Assembly: GCF_000717335.1 (NCBI RefSeq)
Contig: NZ_JNYZ01000031.1
Span: 1 to 64,000 of the forward strand
Length of the DNA stretch: 64,000 nucleotides
Source of the DNA: Amycolatopsis jejuensis
GTDB taxonomy: Bacteria; Actinomycetota; Actinomycetes; Mycobacteriales; Pseudonocardiaceae
Reading direction: 5' to 3'
Below, one piece after another: positions 45,164 to 53,028 of this stretch. How positions within the stretch are numbered: the first letter of the stretch is position 1; each line of letters opens with the position of its first letter. Below the pieces are notes generated by a model. That model saw only the letters and a program-made list of their open reading frames with translations. It was not told the origin of the DNA and did no database searches. A program made the position numbers and the translations under genes.

Positions 45164-47325
45164 CCGGGTTCCTCCGCCGCCATGCCCTCCTGCTGGTGTT
45201 CCTCGCCGCAGGCGCCACGCTGCGGGTGCTGACCTGGGTCGCGTACCAGCCCGCGCTGCTGTACATCGATTCCTTCCGCTACCTGGACAACCTTCACGCA
45301 CTGCGCGCCGACCAGCTCAACCCCATCGGCTACGACCTGCTGCTCCGTCCGCTGCTCGCGATCGGCGGCCTGTCGTTCGTCGCCGCGGTGCAGCACCTGG
45401 GCGGCCTCGCGATCGCGGTCGGGATCTACGCGCTGGCCCGGCGGCTCGGCGCCCGCCGCTGGGTGAGCGCGCTGGCGACGGCTCCGCTGCTGCTCGACGC
45501 CTACCAGCTGCAGATCGAGCAGAACATCATGTCCGAGGTGCTCTTCGAAGCCCTGCTGCTCGGACTGCTGTGGCTCTTGCTGGCCAACGGGAAACCGAAC
45601 TGGCGGCGGATCGCGCTCGCCGGGCTCGTCGTCGGTTTCGCGGTGCTGGTAAGGCTGGTCGGCGTCACGCTCGCGGTGCCGTTCCTGCTGTATGTGCTCA
45701 CCACCGGCCGTGCGTGGCACGGGCTGCGCAACGCCGGGATCGGGCTGCTCGCGATGCTCGTCGTGGTGGTGCCGTACGCAGCGGAAGTCAAGGTGCAGAC
45801 GGGGAAATGGGGCCTGAGCGGGCCGTCCGGCAGCATGCTGTACGGCCGCACCGCAGCGGTCGCCGACTGCCCGAAGCTCAATCTCGACCCGGTCCTGCGG
45901 ACATTCTGCCCCGCCGAGCCCGTCGCCACGCGGCTCGTCGACAGCTACACGCACGCCGACCTCGACCCGGCATGGCCCGGACCACTGCCGCCCGGCGCGG
46001 ACAAGGCCGCGCTGGCGCACGACTTCGCGATAGCCGTTCTGAGGGTACAGTGGCGGGACGTAACGACGGCAATTCTGGGCGATTTCGCGAAGAGCTTCCA
46101 ATTCACCCGCGACACCGCACTCACCGACGTGCCCATCGAACGGTGGCAGTTCCAGCTGACCTACCCGCAGTTCAACGAGCCCGCGGCAACGGCAGCGATC
46201 ACGCGGCAGTACGACGGCATCGACCCCCGGGTCAACGAGCCGATCGCCGAGTTCCTGCGCAATTACCAGCTGGGCGGCGGATTCGTGCCCGGCGCAGTGC
46301 TCGGGTTCTTCGCCTTGCTCGGCCTGCTTACCCTGCTGCGCCGCAAGAAACCTCGCGACAAAGCCCGTAGCTGTGCGCTTTTCGCTGCCGGGACCGGGCT
46401 TTTCTTGCTGTTCGCCTCCGCAGTCTTCGAGTTTTCCTGGCGGTACCAGCTCCCAGCGCTCGTACTACTCCCCGTCGCGGGCGCTCTCGGCTTCACCACG
46501 CTCACCGCGGCAAGCCGGCGCCGTCTCGGCAGTTACCCCGACACTGTCGACGAAGGTGCCGTCGCGGACTTCCACGAGCGACACCCGGGCGCGCAGCTTT
46601 CCGAGCTGACTGTGGTGATCGCGGCGTACAACGAAGCTGGCGGTATCGGTCAGGTGCTCGAGAAGATGCCTGACGAATGTCTCGGGCACACAGTGGACGT
46701 CCTTGTGGTCGTCGACGGTGGTGCTGACAACACTGCTGCCATTGCGGAAGAACACGGCGCGTACGTGTGCGTCGCGCCGACTAACCGCGGCCAGGGAGCA
46801 GCGTTGCGCCTTGGATACCACCTTGCGGCCGAGAACGGCGCGAAGTACATAGTCACCACTGACGGCGACGGTCAGTACGACAACAGCGAAATGGCCGAAC
46901 TGATCGCACCACTGCTCGACGACACGGCGGACTTCGTGACCGGGTCGCGGCGCCTGGGGCACGAAGAAGCGGACAGCCGGATGCGCTGGATCGGCGTACG
47001 CGTCTTCGCGTGGCTCGCATCGCTGCTCACGTGGCGGCGGATCACCGACACGTCATTCGGATTCCGTTCGCTTCGCGCCGAACTCGCGTGCGCGATTCCA
47101 TTGAACGAGCCGCAGTATCAGTCATCAGAACTACTGCTGGGCGCGACCGCGCGAGGCGCGCGCGTGTTCGAACGGCCGATGAGTATGCGGCTTCGCAAGG
47201 CAGGTAAGAGCAAGAAGGGCGGCAGTGTTGTGTACGGCGCGAACTACGCGCGCGTCATGACTGGGACGTGGTGGCGGGGGTACGTGCTGCGCCGCGGTCG
47301 AAAACGTAGCGGTCGAGCAGCGTGA
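45160..47325 (+). CDS. Fusion of polytopic GT-C-like membrane domain with a GT2 (DPM1-like) glycosyltransferase
   Basis: 721 residues. The first 440 or so have about ten membrane helices plus extracytoplasmic loops; words such as RVLTWVAYQPALLYIDSFRY and LQIEQNIMSEVLFEALLLGL recall PMT/ArnT-like GT-C enzymes. Residues 483-721 are a GT2 domain: LTVVIAAYNEAGGIGQVLEK, VDVLVVVDGGADNT, NRGQGAALRLGYHLA, and the metal-binding DGDGQYDNSEM near 568, then TDTSFGFRSL. It resembles polyprenyl-phosphate sugar synthases. Such a protein could both charge the lipid carrier and use it. Start GTG at 45160 overlaps the epimerase stop. Its end overlaps convergent gtrA by 71 bp. Confidence 0.85.
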   Translation: MTGFLRRHALLLVFLAAGATLRVLTWVAYQPALLYIDSFRYLDNLHALRADQLNPIGYDLLLRPLLAIGGLSFVAAVQHLGGLAIAVGIYALARRLGARRWVSALATAPLLLDAYQLQIEQNIMSEVLFEALLLGLLWLLLANGKPNWRRIALAGLVVGFAVLVRLVGVTLAVPFLLYVLTTGRAWHGLRNAGIGLLAMLVVVVPYAAEVKVQTGKWGLSGPSGSMLYGRTAAVADCPKLNLDPVLRTFCPAEPVATRLVDSYTHADLDPAWPGPLPPGADKAALAHDFAIAVLRVQWRDVTTAILGDFAKSFQFTRDTALTDVPIERWQFQLTYPQFNEPAATAAITRQYDGIDPRVNEPIAEFLRNYQLGGGFVPGAVLGFFALLGLLTLLRRKKPRDKARSCALFAAGTGLFLLFASAVFEFSWRYQLPALVLLPVAGALGFTTLTAASRRRLGSYPDTVDEGAVADFHERHPGAQLSELTVVIAAYNEAGGIGQVLEKMPDECLGHTVDVLVVVDGGADNTAAIAEEHGAYVCVAPTNRGQGAALRLGYHLAAENGAKYIVTTDGDGQYDNSEMAELIAPLLDDTADFVTGSRRLGHEEADSRMRWIGVRVFAWLASLLTWRRITDTSFGFRSLRAELACAIPLNEPQYQSSELLLGATARGARVFERPMSMRLRKAGKSKKGGSVVYGANYARVMTGTWWRGYVLRRGRKRSGRAA

Positions 47326-47761
47326 ACTTCACGACGAACACCAGCGCGTAGCTGAGCACGTACGCCGCGTCGATGAGCACTACCCACCAGAAGTGCGGCA
47401 GCGCCAACGGGGCGAGCAGATGCCCGGTGAGCGTGGCCAGGCCGACCGAAGCAAGCCCACCGAGAGCAATGACCAGCAGGTAGGGCATCAATTCCCGGCG
47501 CATATCGGGACGGCCGCGGCGACCCCATACCCAGCGCCGGGTGACGACGAAGTTCAGCACCGCACCGGCCGTGAACGCGCACGCGCTCGCCAGCCACGGC
47601 GCACCGTTCACGGCGAGCACCGCGATCAGCACCGCCTGGCTCAGCAGCGTCGCCGCCACCGAACTCGTGGCCGCGCGGACGAAGCGCACCAAACCCCGGC
47701 GACGGGGTGAAGGGGATTCCTCCGTCGTGCGGGGCCCCGCCGCGTTGGTTAACGTCGTCAT
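47255..47761 (-). CDS. GtrA family membrane protein
   Basis: 168 residues with four membrane helices in the GtrA pattern: FVRAATSSVAATLLSQAVLI, ASACAFTAGAVLNFVVTRRW (the NFxxxRRWVW word), YLLVIALGGLASVGLATLTG and VVLIDAAYVLSYALVFVVKF. GtrA proteins are thought to flip or handle polyprenyl-phosphate sugars for surface glycosylation. That fits its place between a DPM1-like glycosyltransferase and a sulfosugar synthase. The start ATG at 47761 is divergent from sqdB. The 3' end overlaps the glycosyltransferase by 71 bp. Confidence 0.87.
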   Translation of the reverse strand: MTTLTNAAGPRTTEESPSPRRRGLVRFVRAATSSVAATLLSQAVLIAVLAVNGAPWLASACAFTAGAVLNFVVTRRWVWGRRGRPDMRRELMPYLLVIALGGLASVGLATLTGHLLAPLALPHFWWVVLIDAAYVLSYALVFVVKFTLLDRYVFDRGAARTPATTSQS

Positions 47762-47948
47762 GCCCCCAGTGTCCCCTCGGGCCGCCGGAACCGCCGCGCG
47801 ACCCCTCGGCCCACAGCGGATTCACAGCTGTCTGCCAGGCGCCCATCAGCACCCGGCGATTAGGTTCGGATCCGCAACCGCAGCAGGTCCGGAGGTCCCG
47901 CACGACGAGGCAACGGCTTGCCGCGCAAGGAAAGGAAGGGTGCTCCGG

Positions 47949-49106
47949 ATGCGAGTGCTGGTTCTCGGCGGTGACGGCTACCTCGGCTGGCCCACCGCGC
48001 TGCACCTGTCGGACAAAGGTCACGAAGTGGCGGTTCTGGACAATTTCGCGCGGCGGCGGTACGACGTGGAGCTCGGCGCCGAAAGCCTGGTCCCGATCGA
48101 GGATCTGCCCACCCGCATCGAGGCGTGGCACGAGGTTTCGGGCCGCCGGATCACCAGCTACGAAGGCGATTTGCTGGACGCGGAGTTCCTCACGGCCGCG
48201 GTGCGCGGTTTCCGGCCGTCCGCGATCGTGCACTTCGCCGAGCAGCGGTCCGCGCCGTACTCCATGATCGACCGCGGGCACGCGGTGTACACGCAGCACA
48301 ACAACGTCGTCGGAAACCTCAACCTGCTGTACGCGATCGCCGAAACCGACCCGGACATCCACCTCGTCAAGCTCGGCACGATGGGCGAGTACGGCACCCC
48401 GAACATCGACATCGAGGAAGGCTGGCTCGAAATCGAGCACAACGGCCGCCGCGATCGCATGCTGTACCCCAAGAAGCCGGGCTCGTTCTACCACCTGTCG
48501 AAGGTGCACGACTCGCACAACATCGAGTTCGCCTGCCGGATCTGGGATCTCCGCGCGACCGACCTCAACCAGGGCGTCGTCTACGGGCAGCAGACCCCGC
48601 AGACCGCGCTCGACCCGCGGCTGGCCACGCGGTTCGACTACGACGCGGTGTTCGGCACGGTGCTGAACCGGTTCGTGATCCAGGCAGTGCTGGGGCAGCC
48701 GCTCACGGTGTACGGCAAGGGCGGGCAGACCCGCGGGTTGATCGACATCCGCGACACGGTGGAATGCATCCGGCTGGCCGTGGAAAATCCGGCCGCGCGC
48801 GGCGAGTTCCGCGTGTTCAACCAGATGACCGAAAGCATGCCGGTGCGCGAGATCGCCGACGTCGTCGCCGAGTGCTTCCCCGGTCCGGTGCAGATCGAGA
48901 ACCTGGACAACCCGCGGGTCGAGCAGCCGGAGCACTATTACCACGTCAAGCACACCGGGCTCGTCGGGCTCGGGCTGCAGCCGCACCTGCTGTCGGACAC
49001 GTTGATCGAGTCGATGTTCGATATCGTCGGCGCGAACAAGCACCGGGTCGACAGCAACCTCCTGCGACCCGCCGTCCGGTGGCGCGCGGCGGTCGAAACG
49101 GCCTGA
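47949..49106 (+). CDS. sqdB: UDP-sulfoquinovose synthase (SQD1/Agl3-like)
   Basis: 385 residues of the extended SDR family. The start MRVLVLGGDGYLGWPTALHL carries the SQD1 form of the nucleotide motif. Active-site residues match those known for plant SQD1, with numbering shifted by at most one: Arg100 in AEQRSAPYS, Thr144 and Glu147 in KLGTMGEYGT, and Tyr181, His182 and Lys185 in FYHLSKVHDSHN. ATDLNQGVVYG and FNQMTESMPVREIADV are further SQD1 words. The enzyme makes UDP-sulfoquinovose from UDP-glucose and sulfite. AAGGAAGGG lies upstream of the ATG. No sulfolipid synthase (sqdX-type) gene is adjacent, so the sugar may go to a glycan through the neighbouring glycosyltransferase. Confidence 0.9.
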   Translation: MRVLVLGGDGYLGWPTALHLSDKGHEVAVLDNFARRRYDVELGAESLVPIEDLPTRIEAWHEVSGRRITSYEGDLLDAEFLTAAVRGFRPSAIVHFAEQRSAPYSMIDRGHAVYTQHNNVVGNLNLLYAIAETDPDIHLVKLGTMGEYGTPNIDIEEGWLEIEHNGRRDRMLYPKKPGSFYHLSKVHDSHNIEFACRIWDLRATDLNQGVVYGQQTPQTALDPRLATRFDYDAVFGTVLNRFVIQAVLGQPLTVYGKGGQTRGLIDIRDTVECIRLAVENPAARGEFRVFNQMTESMPVREIADVVAECFPGPVQIENLDNPRVEQPEHYYHVKHTGLVGLGLQPHLLSDTLIESMFDIVGANKHRVDSNLLRPAVRWRAAVETA

Positions 49107-49199
49107 TCAGCCGCGTGGGCGCCGAAATTGTCGGTGGTGGGTGGGATGCTTCTCCGGTCAGCCCCGATGGGGATGGAACCGGAGGAGTGGCAAGGAAAA

Positions 49200-50507
49200 G
49201 TGGGGGACGAAGCAGCAGCGCGCTGGAGCCCGGAGCGAGTGGCCGGGCTGGCGCCCGACGCAGCGTCGGCGAAGGCCGGGCGCACGCAGGCCGCGCCGGC
49301 CAGATGGTCCGGCACCGGTGCGTCGGCGCGCGCGGTCTGGGGCGCGTGCCAGGGCAGTGGCAAACGGCCGTACCAGACGGTGGTGGACACAGCCGGGCCG
49401 GCTTTCCGGTGCACGTGCCCGAGCCGCAAGTTCCCGTGCAAGCACGCGCTGGGCTTGCTGCTGCTCTGGTCGGGCGGGCAGGTCCCCCAGGCGGAGGAGC
49501 CCGGATGGGTGCACCCGTGGCTCGACGAACGGACGGCGCGGGCGGAAAAGAAGCCGGCTGAGGCGCCGAAAGATCCCGAGGCGGCGGCGAAAAGGGCGAG
49601 GGAGCGGCTCGCCCGGGTCACCGCGGGGGCAGCCGAACTGCGGGGCTGGCTCACCGACCGTGTGTCGGCCGGGTTCGCGACGTTCGAACGCGGCGGCACT
49701 GACGAACTGCACGCCGTTGCAGCGCGGATGGTCGACGCGCAGGCACCCGGGCTGGCGGGCGGCCTGCGGCGGGCGGCCGGGCTGGTGGGGCGAGGTCGCG
49801 ATTGGCCCGACCGGCTGCTGGCCGAGCTCTCGCTGGTGTACGTGCTCGCGGAGGCGGCGAGCAGGCTGGAATCGCTGCCGCCCGGGCTCGCCGGCACGGT
49901 CCGCACCCGGCTCGGGTTCCCGGTCGGCAGCGCGCAGGTGCTGGAGTCCGGCGAGCGGGTACTGGACCAATGGCTGGTCATCGGTGCCGTCGACGAGGAG
50001 CAGGACGCGCTGCGGAGCAGGCGCACGTGGCTGCGTGGGCGGCGCAGTGGCCGGGATGCGCTGGTGCTGTCGTTCGCGCCGCCCGGACGGCCGCTGGACA
50101 GTTCGCTGCCGCCGGGGCTGGTGGTCGCGGGTGAGCTGGCGTATCACCCGGGTGCGGTGCCGCTGCGGGCGGTGTTCACCCATCGCGAGGAACCCGGCGT
50201 TCCGGAGGAGCCGCCGTCCGGCGGGACGCTGGCCGGCGCATTGGCGGCCCATGCCGAGGCGCTTGCCGCTGATCCGTGGCTGGAGCGGTGGCCGGTGCTG
50301 GTGTCCGGGCTGGTCCCGGCCCGGTATGCCGAAGGCTGGGCACTGTCCGATGTAGACGGTTCGGCGCTGCCGCTGCTGCCGTCGGCCGATCCGTGGCCGC
50401 TGCTGGCGCTTGCGGCGGAACACCCGGTCACGGTGTCGGCGGAGTGGACGGCCAGCGGGTTGCGGCCGCTCACTTGCTGGCACCGCGGAGGGGTGGTGCG
50501 GCTGTGA
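49200..50507 (+). CDS. SWIM zinc-finger protein
   Basis: About 435 residues, first gene of a five-gene operon. The SWIM motif C-x-C-x6-C-x-H is in FRCTCPSRKFPCKHALGLLL near residue 75. The N-terminus RWSPERVAGLAPDAASAKAG is conserved in this family. The region after it (about 100-130) is rich in Lys, Glu and Ala and may be a helical linker; the C-terminal 300 residues are uncharacterised. SWIM domains bind DNA or proteins. I chose the GTG at 49200 (VGDEAAARWSPE), preceded by AAGGAAAA; in-frame ATGs at 49146, 49167 and 49173 are alternatives. It overlaps the next gene by GTGA. Confidence 0.83.
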   Translation: MGDEAAARWSPERVAGLAPDAASAKAGRTQAAPARWSGTGASARAVWGACQGSGKRPYQTVVDTAGPAFRCTCPSRKFPCKHALGLLLLWSGGQVPQAEEPGWVHPWLDERTARAEKKPAEAPKDPEAAAKRARERLARVTAGAAELRGWLTDRVSAGFATFERGGTDELHAVAARMVDAQAPGLAGGLRRAAGLVGRGRDWPDRLLAELSLVYVLAEAASRLESLPPGLAGTVRTRLGFPVGSAQVLESGERVLDQWLVIGAVDEEQDALRSRRTWLRGRRSGRDALVLSFAPPGRPLDSSLPPGLVVAGELAYHPGAVPLRAVFTHREEPGVPEEPPSGGTLAGALAAHAEALAADPWLERWPVLVSGLVPARYAEGWALSDVDGSALPLLPSADPWPLLALAAEHPVTVSAEWTASGLRPLTCWHRGGVVRL

Positions 50508-51946
50508 CTGCCTGGGACGATCTCGTGGGCACCGTGCTGCTGGGCACGCGGCGGAGGACGGTCGACGCCGCCGGGTTGCCTGCCGGAGTACGGGAACTGG
50601 CCGCGGAACGCACCGAGCCGGCCGAACAGGCGCTGGTCGCGGCAGCGGCGCTCACCGGGTACCGGCGGGCCGGGCGGAAGCCGCTCACCGGGGTGCAGCC
50701 GGAGCCTGCCGCGGACGGGGATGCGCGGCCGTTCGTGCCTGCCGGGGCGCGGTCGCGGCTGGGGTACCTGGTCACGGCCAACCGGCCCGAACTGCTCGAG
50801 GAATGGCTGCGTACGGTTGCGGACAAGGGTTTCCGCGTTCCGGCGGAGCGACTGCCCGTGCTGGCCGACGTGGCCCGCACCCGGGTGTCGTTGCGGGCGC
50901 CGTTCGCCGCCGTCGCCGGGCCGATCGGGGCTTGGCTCGGCGAACGCAACCCCGACTGGGCGTTTCTGGTCGCGGCAGCGGACGACACGCACGACGACGC
51001 GTGGGAGTTCGGCACTGCGGTCCGGCGGCAGGCGTGGCTCCAGCGGGTGCTCGTGGCCGACCCCGTTCGGGCTCGAAAGGCGCTTGCCGGCACGTGGAGC
51101 AGCGAACCGGCGGACCTGCGTGCGGCGTTCCTGTCGCTGCTCGGGGAGCACTTCACCGACGAGGACGAGCCGTTCCTCGAAGCCGCGCTCGGCGACCGGG
51201 CGGCCGGGGTACGCGACATCGCGCTGCGGTTGATCGGCCGGGTCCCTGGTTCAGCGTTCGGTGAGCGGATGATCGAGCGGTTGCGTGCTTGTGTCACCGT
51301 GCGCAGCCGCGCGTTGCGGGCCGATGTCCTGGAGTTCACGCCGCCCGGGGCGGACGAAAGCCTGGTCCGCGACGGGATCCGGGTACCGGCGGGTCCCGGG
51401 CAAGGCACTGCGCGGCTGCGCGCGATCGTCGCCGCCACTCCCCTGCGGTTCTGGGACGAGTTCGGCACCCCGGGCGAGCTGGCCGGGATGCTCGTCGAAG
51501 GGCCGCCGCTGAACGTGGTGCGGGAAAGCTGGGCCACCGCCGCGCTCCGGCAGGGCGACGAGCAGTGGGCGCAGGCGCTCGTGGAGGCCGAGCCCGGCGG
51601 GCGCGCCACGGCGGCGCTGGTCGGGCTGCTGTCGCCGGAGCAGCAGGCCGCGACGGTTGCGAAGCTCACGCGCGGGCTGCCGGTCGAGGCGCTCACCCGG
51701 CTCATCCTCGACCTGCCCGAGCCCTGGCCGGCGCCGCTCGGCACGGTGCTGCTCGACTGGGTCGCGGGCCAGCGCGACCACCGTCTGGTCGCGCATGCGG
51801 CCGCGTTGATCGCCAAAGCCGTGCCGGTGCCCTGCCTCGGCCACCCGCTGGCCGAGATCCCGCTCCCCGGCGAGGCCGCCCCGTGGCGGCGCGCCGTAGC
51901 CGAAACCCTGTCCTTCCGCCGCGAAATGCACGAGGAGCTCCGATGA
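50504..51946 (+). CDS. DUF5691 protein
   Basis: 480 residues beginning VTAWDDLVGTVLLGTRRRTV, the typical opening of DUF5691 proteins. No catalytic motif is evident. Repeated amphipathic helices with conserved words such as FLSLLGEHFTDEDEPFLEAA and RAAGVRDIALRLIGRVPGS suggest a HEAT-like helical solenoid, which would make it a scaffold. This is an inference from sequence pattern. The gene lies between the SWIM and AAA+ genes and is coupled to both by 4-nt overlaps (GTGA and ATGA). Confidence 0.82.
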   Translation: MTAWDDLVGTVLLGTRRRTVDAAGLPAGVRELAAERTEPAEQALVAAAALTGYRRAGRKPLTGVQPEPAADGDARPFVPAGARSRLGYLVTANRPELLEEWLRTVADKGFRVPAERLPVLADVARTRVSLRAPFAAVAGPIGAWLGERNPDWAFLVAAADDTHDDAWEFGTAVRRQAWLQRVLVADPVRARKALAGTWSSEPADLRAAFLSLLGEHFTDEDEPFLEAALGDRAAGVRDIALRLIGRVPGSAFGERMIERLRACVTVRSRALRADVLEFTPPGADESLVRDGIRVPAGPGQGTARLRAIVAATPLRFWDEFGTPGELAGMLVEGPPLNVVRESWATAALRQGDEQWAQALVEAEPGGRATAALVGLLSPEQQAATVAKLTRGLPVEALTRLILDLPEPWPAPLGTVLLDWVAGQRDHRLVAHAAALIAKAVPVPCLGHPLAEIPLPGEAAPWRRAVAETLSFRREMHEELR

Positions 51947-53028
51947 CGTCCACAGTCCTCCGGCCGCACGCCGAACAGGAATACGCCGGTGAACTGGCCG
52001 CCCTCGCCGCGGCCGACGACCGGGCGAAACCGCCGTCGTGGCGGTTGTCGCCCTGGGCGGTGGTCACCTATCTGCTCGGCGGGCGGCTCGACGACGGCAC
52101 CGAGATCAGCCCGAAGTACGTCGGCCCGCGGCGGTTGATCGAGGTCGCGGTCGCCACGCTGGCCACCGACCGCGCGCTGCTGCTGCTCGGCGTGCCGGGG
52201 ACGGCGAAAACCTGGGTGTCGGAACACCTCTCGGCCGCGATCAGCGGCGATTCCACGCTGCTCGTGCAAGGCACTGCGGGCACCGCCGAGGAACAGGTCC
52301 GGTACGGCTGGAACTACGCGCGGCTCATCGCCGAGGGGCCGAGCGACCGGGCGCTGGTGGAGAGCCCGGTGCTGCGCGCGATGCGCGACGGCAAGGTCGC
52401 GCGGTTGGAAGAGCTCACGCGGATCCCGGCGGACGTCCAGGATTCGCTGATCACCATTCTGTCCGAGAAGACGTTGCCGATCCCCGAACTGGGCACCGAG
52501 GTGCAGGCCCGGCCCGGGTTCACGCTGGTGGCCACGGCGAACAACCGGGACAAAGGGGTCAATGAGCTGTCGAGTGCGCTGCGGCGGCGGTTCAACACGG
52601 TCGTGCTGCCGCTTCCGGACACCGCGGAGGCCGAGGTCGAGATCGTGCGACGGCGGGTCGGGCAGCTGGGTGCCGCGCTGTCGCTGCCCGCCGAGGCGGC
52701 GGATCTTGCGGAAATCCGGCGGGTCGTCACGGTTTTCCGGGAGTTGCGGTCCGGGCGCACCGAGGATGGGCGCACGGCGGTGAAAACGCCGTCCGGCACG
52801 CTGTCCACGGCCGAGGCGATCAGCGTGCTCACCGGCGGCCTCGCGCTGGCCGCGCACTTCGGCGACGGCGTACTGCGTGCGCAGGATGTCGCGGCTGGGA
52901 TTCACGGTGCCGTCGTGAAGGATCCGGTCGCCGACAGCGCGATCTGGAGTGAGTACCTGGAGACCGTGGTACGCGAGCGCGAAGGCTGGGCCGACTTCTA
53001 CCGCGCAGGCCAGGAGATCGGCGGATGA
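51943..53028 (+). CDS. MoxR-type AAA+ ATPase (YehL-like)
   Basis: 361 residues. Walker A is LLLLGVPGTAKTWVSEHL. The Walker B region reads KVARLEELTRIPADVQDSL, so the usual Asp-Glu is Glu-Glu. Sensor 1 lies in LVATANNRDKGVNE and the arginine-finger region in SSALRRRFNTVVLPLPD. Length and the LEELTRIP word recall the YehL branch of the MoxR ATPases. MoxR proteins typically work with VWA-domain partners as chaperone-like remodellers that activate or insert cofactors into clients. A VWA gene is two genes downstream. Coupled by ATGA overlaps on both sides. Confidence 0.9.
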   Translation: MTSTVLRPHAEQEYAGELAALAAADDRAKPPSWRLSPWAVVTYLLGGRLDDGTEISPKYVGPRRLIEVAVATLATDRALLLLGVPGTAKTWVSEHLSAAISGDSTLLVQGTAGTAEEQVRYGWNYARLIAEGPSDRALVESPVLRAMRDGKVARLEELTRIPADVQDSLITILSEKTLPIPELGTEVQARPGFTLVATANNRDKGVNELSSALRRRFNTVVLPLPDTAEAEVEIVRRRVGQLGAALSLPAEAADLAEIRRVVTVFRELRSGRTEDGRTAVKTPSGTLSTAEAISVLTGGLALAAHFGDGVLRAQDVAAGIHGAVVKDPVADSAIWSEYLETVVREREGWADFYRAGQEIGG

